Source: Tachypleus tridentatus
Lineage: Eukaryota > Arthropoda > Merostomata > Xiphosura > Limulidae
Length of the DNA: 64,000 bases
Assembly: GCF_004210375.1 (NCBI RefSeq)
Contig: NC_134830.1
Span: 61,127,576-61,191,575 of the forward strand
Direction of reading: 5' to 3'
Shown: piece by piece, positions 48,074-61,090 of the stretch
Numbering within the stretch: position 1 is the first letter of the stretch
Layout: every line of letters starts with the position of its first letter
Program-made: the position numbers and the translations under genes
Notes under the pieces: generated by a model
What the model was told of the DNA's origin: nothing
What the model saw: the letters and a program-made list of their open reading frames with translations, nothing else
The model's database searches: none

Positions 48074-49772
48074 CTTTCCATTGTAAATCGCCCTCTTTCT
48101 GGTAACTATGTTCTTCACTACTATTCAGTACCAAAGTTTTTATTGCAACATACTTCGGTAATGTTTGGAAAAATACATTTTAAACTACGTCTTAGCACAC
48201 TCTCTACAGACCTTTCATTGTACCTAGACACAGTATTACAAGCCCATTCAAAGCAGTCTGCTTCTTTGACCACAATCTTTATGAAAACTGTTTTTTTATT
48301 ATAAAGTGTGGCTGGAATATCTTAAGGATTTGGCTCGTGAATCTTCGTTAACTTTAAAACAACGTGAAGAATATTATTAAAGGCACCAAGAGATGCATGA
48401 TTTTATCACAATGATTTTTTATATAGGAGGGTTTTCTTTCCTAAACACATTCTTCTACTCGAGGATGGGAACGAGTGCGAAATTTTTACTTTTTTCATGG
48501 AAAAACATAGTTGTGTGCGTCGGGCTTCTAATATATATATATTTTAATCTAACGTTTCTTTGAGTTCAATTTTTATTTAGAAATGTATATGGCTTGTAAT
48601 GTTAAATTTGTATTGTGAAATTCAACAAAGTTGTAGCATACTCTTTAATGTAATAATCAGCAATATATGTGTATATCTAAACACCAGTGTATCGCTTGTA
48701 TTGTTGTGCAGACTGAAATGTCTAGAATCTCTCCTCATGTCTATAATTGTAACCAATGCGTCGCGAAAAGAGACTGTGTATATTATTGGTTTGCTATAGT
48801 TGGTATACTATAACACTCAGAAGCTATAACCATTATTAAAGCATTTTAGTCGGAAACCACAGATATTTGACCAGGAACATTTATAGATGTCGAACATGAT
48901 AAACCGTTTAACTTCAGTGGATTAATATCAGATGTTAGTATTTTTACAAAGCTGTTATACAGCTTTAGCGGATGTTACTGTCAATAGTATAACACATCTA
49001 CAGTCTTAAAGTGCGGAAAATGATTTTCTGGAGGTAACGGGCGCAAATTACAGACCTCAAATTAATAATAATCTCTGGATGACGCTCAGATGACACCTAC
49101 TTGTACGTAAAAAGTATGAAATACAGAATCGTGTATAGCATGTTGCGACTGGGGATTCAGTTTCTAAATACTTAAACACCAGTCATCCAATCATCCCACT
49201 TTCAACAATACTTATCTAATTATTATATCACTTATTTATTATTTATTTTAGGTAGCGGCATTTTGTTCACAAATTTCATTTATAGGTATCTTGAAAAATA
49301 TTACCTGTAAAAGTTTTAGGAGATTATTAGCATATGAATTAAATAATTTAAAGACCCAGAGTTATCTATGATCTACAAAAATGTCTAAAACACCGTAGTA
49401 AACACTGTACGTTCGCTGTGGATTTAAAATCTACCTGTTTGTTAATACTTGATTAGAAATGTTTATACGTATCAATAATAATAGTTAATTTAATGTACTT
49501 CTATTATATTTGTACTGTTAAACAACGTCTGGGTGTCATAAGTATATATACTTATTGACATTAACGACATCTGGTGAGCTCAACTACCTAAGATACTAAT
49601 TGCGTTTCTTCTATATGAACCACTAAAAACGAAGAATCTTTCCTCAGTACTTTCAGGAAGCTCGACTTTGTTGCAAGCCACTGTTGTAGTAAGTACTCAA
49701 ATGAAAACTTGCTTGCATCTTATTCTAACGATCTATCATAATTCATAACAGAGATTTGTGATTATCTCTTTA

Positions 49773-50030
49773 TGTTTGTTCAGGAGGCTCGTGCAAAACC
49801 ACACCAGAGTTATCTGCGTTTGTCGTCCTTAATTTAGAATTGATAGATTAAGGGTAAGTAAACTAATAAACAATAGATTATTAATGTAATCGAAATATTG
49901 AATGTGGTCACATCTCTTACAATCCATTCACTGTCCAAATCCATAATGCAGTTTTGCAGCAACTGGACACGAGTCATAGAACCTTAGATGCAGAGATCGA
50001 CGTGTTAACCTCTTACCCTGCCTGGTCCTT
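49773..50030 (-). mobile_element. SINE family 1, heavily worn
   Basis: Recognisable end pieces (ggctcgtgcaaaaccacacc; gtgttaacctcttaccctgcc) with a divergent middle. Confidence 0.45.
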
Positions 50031-50317
50031 AGGTATGTGATAAATGGATACAGAATTATTTTTTATATGTTTTGTTCCATTGTTTAATAGAATATCAATT
50101 TCCTTTTGTACAGAAATCCCAAGAATATTTAATATATTTGATTGATGGTTGGTGCTGACTGTAATTCTTTGACTACATAGTTCATGTAAGTAATAGAGTA
50201 AAATTCTTCAAAGTTGCCCTCATATACAATCAAAACACAATATACAGACAAAGGAAGTTAAATAAAACTTTCAAAATGTAGTTGATAAAACGAAAGTTTC
50301 AAAAGCTAAAATCATAC

Positions 50318-50418
50318 CTGTCAATAAGCTAATAATAATCCCTGAGAAGAGGACAAAGAAGACACTTATCAAGGTGAACCACATGTACGACAGTCGATAG
50401 ATGGTTAGGATGTTTTCA
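50318..50418 (-). CDS. SLC5-family symporter exon 6 (late TM helix)
   Basis: Acceptor actttatttag, donor GACAG|GTATGA. With carried bases it reads N-ENILTIYRLSYMWF, then a hydrophobic stretch ending GIIISLLTG. The (L/I)YRxSYM motif followed by a helix and SLLTG is the conserved end of the SLC5 core. The intron upstream is about 5.0 kb and contains the 51-bp minisatellite and a SINE. Confidence 0.88.
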
Positions 50419-51603
50419 CTAAATAAAGTAATATATATATATATTAATAATGTTATATTTTTATAATATTAGATCTTTTTCTGTCCTGAAAATGCGTGTG
50501 TACTATTCTCTCCAAATGCGAATTTACACTTAATTGCAACGGATGTAAACATAAATCAGATGCAAATGTACTTTGGAAGATTTTTTGTACAACAACATAT
50601 TAAAATACTATCGAAGTTTTTAAAAAATGTAACATAATGCTCTTCTACGACCAAGTAAGTTTATTTATTGATAGTGCTAAGTACGGTAAAGTTTAGTCCT
50701 AACTAAACTAGATCAAAAAACATAGGTTACAGTGTTATGTCTTTATCGAACATAGGCAATACTTAATAAAGGCTTAACTTATGTTAGGCCTAAGACAAGT
50801 GGACTTGCAGATTTTGGTGTCTACGACTGCAATTTATTTTTATTGTAGAAATCTTGTATTTGAATAAGTATTGTTGTAATAACGATACCAACTTGATCAC
50901 AAACATTTTGCAGGTCTCTGCTATACCTGAATAATATTTAATTAGACTTCTGACTTGAAAGTATCTATATAAAATGTAAACATTTACTTATGTGAATAAT
51001 AAATTATTAATTAATACATTTTATTTTGTTAATATATATATATAATTCATATTTATGCCCCTGTAATTCTCCATCTTATGCCTAGCTAAATATATATATT
51101 TCGAAAATGAATTATTATGCTAATTTCAACATAAATGGGAGACATAGGAACACCCACAATAGCATCTCTATATATAAAGAACTAAGCATTTCTTTTTGCA
51201 AACCATGTTTAAAATGTAGAAAGTGTTTATACTACAAAGAAAATAAGTTATAAAGTAGTAGTGGTGAAACGTATTCTGGTGTGATATGTACATCAACGCT
51301 ATTAAAGCGCCCCCTTTATATTTACCGTACATATTGGCGTATAAAACGATATTTCAAGCTTTAAAAAATCTTTCAAAGCTGGAATTCGTCTTATACACCA
51401 GATATGAAATATGAACCTTTTAAACCTTGTGTACGGTAAGTTTATATTGGTAGATACGATACAGTGGGGCTGATTTTCAATGTATTGGTGACGGAATAAA
51501 ATCAGAAGGGCAAGCCAGATCTCCACTGAAGAGTTCGACGAATAATAAAACTTATTCTTATTACTGTTCCACTCGCCAATCGCATGTTAACCAGTTAGAT
51601 TTG

Positions 51604-51873
51604 ATTTGTTTTGAATTTCGTGCAAAGCTACTCGATGACTATCAGCGCTAGCCGTACCTAATTTAGCAGTGTAAGATTAGAAGGAAGGCAGCTAGTCATC
51701 ACCACCCATCGCCAACTCTTGGGCTACTCTTTTACCAACGAATAGTGGGATTGACCGTCACATTATAACGCCCCCATGGCTGAAAAGAAGAGCATGTTTG
51801 GTGTGACGGGGGTTCGGACTCGTGACCCTCAGATTACGAGTCGAGCGCCTTAACCATCTGGCCATGCCGGCCC
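51604..51873 (-). mobile_element. SINE family 1 (SLC5-gene intron)
   Basis: Full copy from tttgttttgaatttcgtgca to catctggccatgccggccc. Confidence 0.9.
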
Positions 51874-51928
51874 AAATAGGCATCCTAACTAGCTAAAATC
51901 AGACTAATTGATGAACTTCTAACGTGTA

Positions 51929-52019
51929 CTCCACTGGTACCGCGGTAAGTCTACGGATTTATAACGCTAAAATCAGCGGTTCGAGTCACCTCGGTGAACT
52001 TAGCAGAAAAAAAAAAAAA
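51929..52019 (+). mobile_element. SINE family 3
   Basis: actccactggtaccgcggta head, cagcggttcgagtcacctc box B, then a short end running into A14 at about 52005. Confidence 0.75.
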
Positions 52020-52749
52020 GAACATTTGATGTCAGATGATGTTGTGGATTTTGAAAAATTTTAATAACTCGTAACGATTTTAGTTGAAATTGTCGATAAA
52101 ACATAAACCTATAAAATATATATGTAAAAACGGCTGGTTTGGGTTAAGAAAATTTGTACGTATATATTTTTCTCTACAAGTAGGTTTTCTCGTCATCACT
52201 GAAACCTATAAAATGTTTTAATCGCTAATAAAACAATAACCTTTAAAATAATATAATTACCTATACTGTGTATAAAATGATAATGTATTTATTGTACCGA
52301 AAGTATTAAATATATTCAGTAAGCATATACACTGTTTTCTTTCAAATACTAAGGACTATCAGACAGCAAATCCTCACAGGCTCATTTGATTCCACTAATC
52401 AAACGCACAATTAGGGTGGGGGATGTCTCATCGACACGAGTATAACCTGAAACTTACACTTTCACTTGAAAACTAGAGGGTCGTCTTATACACCCAGTCA
52501 CCTTGTACTCCAACATATACGGGTATATAAAATATTGTTATCAGATCTTTTGCTGGTAAACCACAATTTGTTTTTTCAAGCCCAGTAATTTACGGTAACA
52601 GTGTACAACAGATTGAGTATCGAACATTCCTAATGACATTATAGAAACATCCCTCATTAAAAAAATAACAAAAAACGATACTAGTTTATATCTAGCTTAC
52701 AATATCATGCAAGGATGTATGCATAGGAAACCAGATCTTACTCGTGTAA

Positions 52750-53065
52750 GCTTCTATACAGCTATATTAGTCGTATTTGTTGTCTGTTCGTGTAATTATT
52801 GTGTACCGATTTTCACCAGAATTGGTATGGAGGTTCATTAGTGTCCATGAAGGGGGGAAGAGACACGTGCAAATTTTCACTTTTGTATTTTGCGTTTTGC
52901 AATTTTTATGGGTATTTTTTCATTTTTACCACTACTTCGCTTCCTGTTCATTAATCTTCATCAAATTTTACAGGAAGGTTTTTTTTGAGTCCGTGCTGAA
53001 ATACACGCAAATTTAAGATTTCACATTTTGTGTTTTCCATTTTTTATGAGTTTTTCTTTCTTTTC
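52750..53065. repeat. Dispersed repeat with internal subrepeats (copy 2)
   Basis: ctgttcgtgtaattattgtg, gattttcaccagaattggta and tcaaattttacaggaaggtt blocks match the 16.2 kb repeat in order. Its 79-codon plus frame appears incidental. Confidence 0.5.
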
Positions 53066-54436
53066 TTTTTTTACAATTACATATAAGGGAAGCTACTTTT
53101 CATGTCCTAAGATAACCTTTCATTAAGCACCACATGGTTGTAATGTCTTAATTCTTAAACCTTACGTGTCAAATCATTTAAATATTAAAACTTAAGAGCA
53201 GATATGAAAACTCTAGCCAACAATATTCCACATTTACATTAACGGACACTTGTCAACTGTTAGATAGTAGTTGCTTCTAATGAAACAAAAAATCAAAATC
53301 AAATGTTATTAAAAATCCGGTCATTGTAGCTCATACATAGATTAAACACACGAGTCAAAAGCAAGTTGAGTGTTGGATAATCAAGATAAAGTTTATCGCT
53401 AGACAAAACTACAGCATTTAACTCAGTTAACAGGAGCAATATATATTTAAATTATGATTATAATAAAAATAAAATATGTTATTAGATAAGACTAACAAAC
53501 TAAATTTGTTCTAAAACCTTGTCAAAAGTACCAAGAACTGAAACCTGTTACTTTAGAATCATCTTGTGGCCTTTGAAACCACTCTGTTGTACCATACATT
53601 TTTATTTACTTTAATTACTAAGTTACATAGTGAGCTAACTGTGATGTGCTAACATTAAGGCGGAACCCTAAATCTCTTGCTATAAGCCTTTCAAGCTTAG
53701 TACTTAGCAATTAGGGGGGGGTTGATAAATGTAACTACCAGGTAATACGTAAAACACAAGAATAAAGGTGGCAAACGAAAAACTAATAAATATAAACTTT
53801 ATGACTGTATGTATGTTTACATCACAATAATTTTGAATATGTATGTAAATTACAAAAATACATCAGATTAATAAACATACTCAGGATCTCTCACAATTAA
53901 TTGAGGATCTGTGTTATACTGTCTGCATTTTGATAATCTTGGGCATGAGTTACTGAAGCTAGTTCTGATGATGTACGTAAGGTCAATGATAACTATGAAG
54001 TATATAGCTTACAGTATCACAGATAGAAACAACTATATATATATATTATCTTCGACCAAAAAAACATATATTCACAGAACAGGACTTAACTTCACTGATA
54101 TGGGATGTGGCAATTAAACCTGTGCATCTGGAATCTGGCCAAAAGCACCAAGTTCGAAATGTGGAGGATTTATGACTACAATATGATAATTCAAACTGTA
54201 GATACGATAGACATCTGGGATTCTGGGAGATGTTTTATATATTTTAAATTTATAATCATATAGAAATGTAGCGAGCACTTTAAATTATGGAAATGTTTTC
54301 TTTAATCTAGGAGAGCATATAGTGTTGCATTTGTGTTGTAGTAAACAGTAAGAGATTTACTTTGTATGTGGATTAAATTTAAATGTTAGAGGTTAAATAA
54401 AGAAATCGTATTTTGTTTGTAAACAAAAGCTTGAAT
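53066..54436. other. SLC5-gene intron, left of the minisatellite
   Basis: No recognised features other than AT-rich intron sequence. Confidence 0.6.
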
Positions 54437-54946
54437 CCTTCAAGTGACCATATGTAATAATAATGAATACAGCTAACAAAGTGATATCCTTCAAGTGACC
54501 ATATGTAATAATAATGAATACAGCTAACAAAGTGATATACTTCAAGTGACCACATGTGATAATAATGAATACAGCTAACAAAGTGATATCCTTCAAGTGA
54601 CCACATGTGATAATAATGAACACAGCTAACAAAGTGATATCCTTCAAGTGACCACATGTGATAATAATGAACACAGCTAACAAAGTGATATCCTTCAAGT
54701 GACCATATGTGATAATAATGAATATAGCTAACAAAGTGATATCCTTCAAGCGACCATATGTGATAATAATGAACACAGCTAACAAAGTGATATTCTTCAA
54801 GTGACCATATGTAATAATAATGAACACAGCTAACAATGTGATATCCTTCAAGTGACCATATGTAATAATAATGAACACAGCTAACAAAGTGATCTTCTTC
54901 AAGTGACCATATGTAATAATAATGAACACAGCTAACAAAGTGATGA
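54437..54946. repeat. 51-bp minisatellite, ten copies
   Basis: Ten consecutive copies start at 54437, 54488, 54539, 54590, 54641, 54692, 54743, 54794, 54845 and 54896, each beginning c(c/t)ttcaagtgacca and containing aataataatga and agctaacaaagtgat. Copies differ by a few bases. As 51 is a multiple of three, one minus-strand frame stays open for 195 codons as a 17-residue repeat (TLLAVFIIITYGHLKDI); this looks like a by-product of the period, not a gene. It lies within the SLC5-gene intron between exons 5 and 6. Confidence 0.95.
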
Positions 54947-55444
54947 TAAAGGTGTTGCTGTTGCGCTTTCTAGTTCTCAAAATCGTTACATTCCATCTAC
55001 AATGATGTGGTCGGATTTATTATTGGTAGATATAAAAATAGAAGAAAATAAGTTGTGAAGGGCCACCAGAGGGCTTCTTCTTTAACTTTATTCATACTAA
55101 AAATAATAACACGAAGTTGTAGTGATGTAGCTGTAGATATTGGTTCTAGAACTCGATATTTGTTTCAGTTCTATAATAATACTATTATCAGTAGTAGTGA
55201 AATATTAAAGTTAAACCTTTCCAACTTTACATGCTAGTTTCTAATATCTATACTACTTACATTTAAACTATCTATTTCAACATTTGATTTCATGATTTTT
55301 TATAATTTATATTAAACGGTAAAAGAAATGATTAAGTTTGGTCTTTACAATATTCAGCTAATCGCTTATAAATAGTTAATATTATATTGTTTCTATATTT
55401 TTGTAACACACTTCTAAGTGCGGCTGGTATTTTACAGTTCTTAC

Positions 55445-55599
55445 TTGTGTCTAGGGTCAAGGGTAGGAGACAGAGTAACATTAGTAAGACACCCATCAAT
55501 AGAAACTGGAGGCATAGGAATGTCAGGCTTGTAAACGATGGCTCCAAAACCAATCCAGGATGATAGAACTAAACCAAACAATAGTCCACAAAGTGCTCC
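55445..55599 (-). CDS. SLC5-family symporter exon 5 (membrane helix and extracellular loop)
   Basis: Acceptor ttgttttttag, donor CACAA|GTAAGA. It reads GALCGLLFGLVLSSWIGFGA, then IVYKPDIPMPP and a loop with CLTNVTLS, which contains an N-x-T glycosylation sequon (NVT). GAL(V/C)GLL...WIGIG is the usual pattern after ANS(K/I)G in SLC5A6/A8-like proteins, and VYKPPxPPLP-like loops follow it. Two bases carry over to the next exon and make Asn. Only 245 bases of intron separate it from exon 4. Confidence 0.9.
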
Positions 55600-55686
55600 C
55601 TAAAAAACAACATATTTGTATAAACTATTATCAAATTAATAAAGCAAAAAAAATCGAAAAGGACGTTTAGATTTTAAATGAAACCG

Positions 55687-55805
55687 TTTGTTTTTAGTTA
55701 AGCACAAAGTTACACAATAGGTTATTCGTTCTCCACCCACCACCGCTATTGAAACCTGGTTTGTAGTGATATAGATCCGCAGATATACCACCGTACCACT
55801 AGGGG
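55687..55805 (-). mobile_element. SINE family 2 (in the short region between SLC5 exons 4 and 5)
   Basis: tttgtttttagttaagcaca, ccgctattgaaacctggttt and ataccaccgtaccactaggg. It nearly fills the 245-base intron. Confidence 0.8.
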
Positions 55806-55845
55806 ACTAAATGAAATTGAACGTAAGAAATACATATTTCCTCAC

Positions 55846-55932
55846 CTTCGAGTTGGCCCATGGACAAAACATTCCTAGAGTAAATAAGCCAAGAAGAGGA
55901 CCTCCAAGTATTCCATGGAAGCTCCATGTTGC
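55846..55932 (-). CDS. SLC5-family symporter exon 4 ([11 protein letters not shown] helix)
   Basis: Acceptor aaaattttcag, donor TCGAAG|GTGAGG; exactly 29 codons in phase 0. It encodes [20 protein letters not shown] followed by FCPWANSK. The [11 protein letters not shown] and WANSK/FANSIG pattern is typical of the group. The intron upstream (about 5.2 kb) holds a broken Tigger transposon and a SINE. Confidence 0.9.
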
Positions 55933-56323
55933 CTGAAAATTTTGAATTAAGATGTAGAAATGCATATAAGTTGTCATCTTCTAACTTCAATCTTAAATTT
56001 CATTTAATATTCTTGAATAAATACCATTGGTTTTTAATGTGATTTTTATGAGTATAGTGTAACTAGAGTCGTAGCCAAAATGTTTGCATATTTTTAACAA
56101 ATAAGGTTGCTATTATTAAGATAGAATACACATACACTTAGTGGTGTTAATTTAAGAAATACTTGTTATATTAAACATATACATATATAACTTGTATAAT
56201 GAGACACAGGTTCTATGGATATCATGAATGATTTATTAGAACAACAAACAATTTTATCAAACACCTGTAGAAAGATGTATATTTCAACATTTTACCGATC
56301 GCAATAAAACCTCACCAATAATA

Positions 56324-58610
56324 CAGTGGTACCTCGGTTCTCGAACAATTCGGTTTTCGAACATATTGATTGAGAAAAAAATGTCTCGGTTGTCGAACCA
56401 AGCTGTCGTGGCCCGAACCCCCGAAATAACCCGACTGATGACCCGAAGGATCCTTCGACCATTTTCGGCCCACGCCAAGTTGCCCAAAACATTTTACCCG
56501 CACCTGTCGCTCAGTCCACACCCCCGCTAAAATCTGCTGTGAACGTTCTCGTTTTTCTTTTTGTTGTTTTTCTAAATATTCTGATTAAATAAGCCACCAT
56601 GGGGTCAAAGAAGGATAATGAAAGTAGCAAACCAAAAAGAAAAGTTGTTAGAGCCATGAAAACGGTGAAAAAAACCTCATAGCGAAGTATGAGAGTAATG
56701 TTCACGTGTCTGACCTTACTACACATTTTGGTATGGCGAAGTCTACAGTCTGCACCATACTGAAAAATAAAGAGGTCATCAAAGGAGCTGATGTTGCAAA
56801 AGAAGTGACAGTGCTTACGAAACAAAGATCATAAACAATGGAAGAGGTAGAAAAACTGTTGTTGATTTGGGTAAACGAAAAACAGTTAGCTGGTGATAGC
56901 ATTTCTGAGACCATCATTTGTGAGAAAGCAGAGCAGTTGCATGCTGACCTCCTGAAAAACACCCCTGGAACGAGTGCTGATACAAGTGATGCCTTTAAGG
57001 CTAGTACGGGTGGTTTGACAAATTTAGGAAAAGAAGTGGCATACATAGCATAGTGTGGTGAGACATGGGGAGGTGCCAGATCTAACAAAGACGCTGCTGA
57101 TAAATATGTTAGGGAATTTAAGGATTATGTAGAAGCTCAGGGTTTAATTCTCTAACAAGTGTTCAACTGTGATAAGACAGGCCTCTTTTGGAAGAAAATG
57201 CCAAAGAGAACCTACATCACCAAGGAGGATACGTCATTGCTAGGACACAAGCCAATGAAGGACAGGCTAACTCTATTGTTATGAAGTAATGCAAGTGGGG
57301 ATTCAAAACTTAATCCTTTGCTTGTGTACCATTCTGAAAACCCGAGGGTTTTTAAGAAAAATAATGTCACGAAGAGTAAACTAAATGTCATGTGGAGGGC
57401 TAATAGTAAAGTATGGGTAACGAGGCAATTTTTATGAAGTGGGCTCATAAAGTGTTTGCCCCAAGTGTAAAGAATTACCTCGCGGAAAAACAGTTGCCAC
57501 TCAAGGCCCTTCTTGTGATGGACAATGCACCTGCTCACCCACCAGTCTTGGAGGACGGGTTGGTGGTGGAGTACAATTTCATTAGGGTGAAGCTCTTGCC
57601 CCCTAACACGATTTCTCTCATTCAGCCCTTGGACCAGCAGGTCATATCGAACTTTAAGAAACTCTACACCAAAGCACTGTTTCAAAGGTGCTTTGAAGTG
57701 ACCTCTAACACAGAGTTGACCCTCAGAGAGTTCTGGAAAAATCACTTTAATATCCTCCATTGCTTGAGGATCATAGACAAAGCCTGGAGAGAAGTATCTT
57801 TGAGGACCATGAACAGCCTGGAAGAAATTGTGGCCAGACTCAGTAGCAGATGGAGACTTTGAAGGGTATTGTCTCACTAGGCAAGTGTATGGGCTTGAAT
57901 GTGAGTGGTGATGATGTGGAGGAGTTGGTGGAAGACCACAACACTGAGCTCACCACGGAATAACTCCAAGACCTTCAGAAATAGCAGCAACAGAAGGCAA
58001 CTAAGGAAGTGTCTTCAGATGAGGAGGAGGGAAGAGAGGATGTTTCTAGTTCACTAATCAAGGAAATGTGTGGAAAATGGGGAGAGTTACAAAGGTTTGT
58101 GGAAAATTTTCACCCTGACAAAGTTGTAGCAAACCGCAGCATAAACCTTATCAATGACAATGCCATGTCTTACTTCAGAAAAATTTTAAAATTCAGGCAG
58201 AAACAAACCTCATTAGATAAGTTTTTAGTGAGAAATAGGTCCAGTGAGTCTCAAGCAGGTTGTAGCAGTGCAAAGAGACAGAAAAGAGAAAGAACACCAG
58301 AAGGAGAGTTACCTGACGTTTTATGGAAGGTGACTCCCCTTCCAAACAATAATAACCCTCCTACTCTCCACATTCCTCACCACCTTTCACTTACGCCATC
58401 AGCTCTTCTCAGCACAGGTAAAGTGCAGTTAAATTTTCATTTATTGTTTTTTTATTGTGTTTATAGCTTTTGTGGTTGACTTTATGCATGTAAGCATTAT
58501 TATACAGGTATAAATAAGCAATATTTTTACTTAAAATGCTTCATAATGCGTAATTTTTGGAGGTCTCTAACGGATTAATTTAATCTACAGTATTTCTTAT
58601 GGAAAAAATT
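56324..58610 (+). pseudogene. Tigger-like (pogo/Tc1-mariner superfamily) transposon with broken transposase
   Basis: Begins after TA with the Tigger terminal repeat CAGTGGTACCTCGGTTCTCG. A Met at 56599 starts MGSKKDNESSKPKRKVV (HTH region, soon stopped). 56838-57053 encodes a CENP-B-like DNA-binding stretch, and around 57163 FNCDKTGLFWKKMPKRTYI (first catalytic Asp). 57413-57862 encodes LLVMDNAPAHP (second Asp), then PLDQQVISNFKKLY (third Asp), and 58009-58400 the acidic tail with NDNAMSYFRKILK. Stops and frameshifts separate the pieces. The 3' side reaches the sequence normally just inside the right terminal repeat (ttcttatggaaaaaattg), but the repeat is missing. It lies in an SLC5-gene intron, antisense to that gene. 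Confidence 0.9.
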
Positions 58611-59438
58611 GTTTTTGCTTTTACTAGTAGACTTTCCTGGAACGACGTGTCCTGTAGTCCGAAAACGTTAAGATGCTGGATTTTGTACACTTGGAATACT
58701 CTATCGTTTTGGCAATGTCCGTTTGCTTCATACCATTTCTGGACAGTCAAACAATATAATGCCCTATAACTTCTGACACCTGATGAGGCATGATGAATAT
58801 AGATAAATTGTTTGAACAAAGTTTTGATTTGTTTCGAAAAAAGATTGAGCCAAAAGCACAATCTTATATTTAAAACAAAACGATGTGTATGTGTGTTGTG
58901 ATGAAGAAGTGCTTAAAACAGCTTACACAAACCAGAATAACAACTGACACATGTTTGTCCGATCATATACTACCTTTTCTATCACTACTCTGGAATTTAC
59001 TCAATACTGACTTTATAAATCTAGACCGTTACTTCAACACAGAAGAGCGTTTAAAAATTTTGGTCATTTATAGATATACTGATTATAGACTTCATTCTCA
59101 GTTTTTCTCTGAAGTACATACCTTGTTCGTATCGTTAATTATTATTATCAATAAGTCAAGAATCGGTTAAATGTCTCAATGCATATACTAAAAATGTTTC
59201 TATATATATTAATGTATTACTCACCTTAGAGTATAGGCAGTTCGCTGACCTGGGATATTAGATATTTCTTTACCAAATATTTAAAACGTCAGTACATTTG
59301 ACATCAACATCGGGTATTTCAGCTATATTTTAACAGTTTAATAAATGATTCATACAGAGCCTTCATTGAAAAAAGAAAAAAAAAACAAGTAATTTAAGGA
59401 AAACATAGTTTGTATTTTCTCAAAGGTATCAAAAATTT
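58611..59438. other. SLC5-gene intron, no recognised feature
   Basis: Two frames of 93-95 codons (58580-58861 minus, 58883-59170 plus) show no family I know and no splice signals in keeping with the host gene. Confidence 0.5.
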
Positions 59439-59451
59439 AATTATTACGTAT

Positions 59452-59723
59452 GTTTGTTTTTGAATTTCGCGCAAAGCTACTTAAGGTTCTATCTGCGCAA
59501 GCCTTCTCTAATTTAGCAGTGTAAGACTAGAGGAAAGGCAGCTAGTCATCACCACCCACCACCAACTCTTGGGCTACTCTTTTACCAACAAAAATTGGGA
59601 TTGACCGTCACATTATAACGCCCCTACGGCTGAAATGGCGAACATATTTGGTGCGACGGAGATTCGAACCCGGGACCCTCAGATTACGAGTCGAACGCCT
59701 TAACCCACCTGGTCATGCCAGGC
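59452..59723 (-). mobile_element. SINE family 1 with 13-bp target duplication
   Basis: Flanked by attattacgtatg at 59439-59451 and 59724-59736. In the SLC5-gene intron between exons 3 and 4. Confidence 0.93.
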
Positions 59724-59899
59724 ATTATTACGTATGACAACAAAGGAAACGAGCTATTTGGAAAGACTTAATTCAGTTTAAAGATAGATCGAAGTATGTT
59801 GTACGTGACAATATGGCAAGTAATTTGGAAGGTTAAAATTAAAACTAGCCTTTGTGTTTGTGTGTGTGAGAGTGTTTTTATGCATTACGCAATTAAATG

Positions 59900-59928
59900 A
59901 CTATATATATATATATATATATATATAA
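59900..59928. repeat. (TA)n microsatellite
   Basis: About 14 TA units. Shorter TA runs occur near 14046, 20157 and 30750. Confidence 0.9.
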
Positions 59929-60629
59929 ATGCATGAATTTGAATACCAAGGTAGGTGAATACTTTACTAACTTTATATAACACGGATTTTTGTTTTTTAA
60001 ACTCTGAATATGAGAAGCCGACACGAGTTATTTGTAATTTTAATTTAAATGCTCAAAACTGAAATAAAGATTTTGTTCTGGAACACATCATGAAACAGTA
60101 GGAAGGAAAATGAAAGATTGTCAAAAATGTTTGAACCAAATTCACCAATTTATAGAAATGTCTGACGAGGTTGGGACCTGAGACTCAGTTATTTCATTAC
60201 TGTTGTTAGGTTAATGAAAAATTTGTAAGGTCTTACTTAAAGCCAATTAAAGGGTAGTTGGGTGAAGGTCATTTGACTCAAGCCTCAAGCTCGAAAGAGG
60301 TTTCAAATTTAGATGCTTGCTACGTTTTTGCACTTGTTAAGCTTTACGACTTGTTTTTATGTGCCTCTGAATCAGATCAAAATATAATACATTCTCTGAG
60401 CTTAAAGCTGCAACTTATATGTACGAATTAAATATTCAGATTATGTTTAACTTTTCTTTGGCTAATGATTGTTTTATTTTGTTATCATGCATTACGAATT
60501 TGTTTTTTTATTTTTATCATGTCCAGGGGCATCAAAAGATAGAAGTGGCCAGGACCTCTCTGAACCTATGAGAGGATGTGGTTATACTCAAGTATTATAA
60601 CGCGTAAAAAGACGTTTTTGTGTATGATA

Positions 60630-60800
60630 AACCGTAAGAACATGAGTGGTCTGCTGATGTCTAGAGATTGATGTGACTGAATACCTATCAAGAAGTCCAA
60701 GGTTCGAGTCCAAGATATGCCACTGAACAAGCTCTGCTCTTTCTGCATGGGCTCGTTAGACAAGTAACTGTTAATCCCGCTATTCATTTAAGAGCAGCCA
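60630..60800 (+). mobile_element. Possible worn SINE
   Basis: aggttcgagtccaagatatg (box-B-like) and gttaatcccgctattcattt resemble parts of family 1, but the body is largely unmatched. Confidence 0.35.
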
Positions 60801-61090
60801 TGTATGTTGGGGGAGCTGCTAACTGGTTACCTTTCATTCAGCAATTTCTAAATCAGGGAAAGCTAAACCTGAACTTTGATCTGGCCGCTTGGGCCATTTT
60901 TCACTTAATATATCGTTCAGTTGACAAGACCAAATACTAGAACATCGATGGAGACCTATTATATTTAGTGAATCATCCAAAACAAAGTAGAGGATTAAAC
61001 TGTGAAATACATTTTAAAAGCAAAGTTAGATCATGTTGCTCTATATTTACTTTCTATTAACATTCGTAGATGTATTAAATGTATGCTTAC

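Noticed and set aside
54437-54946. A CRISPR array
   Set aside because: The whole 51-bp unit repeats without unique spacers, and the host is a eukaryote.
54393-54980. 195-codon minus frame as a repetitive membrane protein gene
   Set aside because: It consists almost entirely of a 51-bp minisatellite whose period is a multiple of three, and it lies in an intron. There is no start context or family match.
55332-55553. 73-codon minus frame
   Set aside because: Wrong-frame reading of SLC5 exon 5; the neighbouring frame with splice sites matches the family.
57212-57877. 221-codon minus frame
   Set aside because: It is the antisense shadow of the Tigger transposase, whose sense-strand motifs (DNAPAHP, PLDQQV) are unmistakable.
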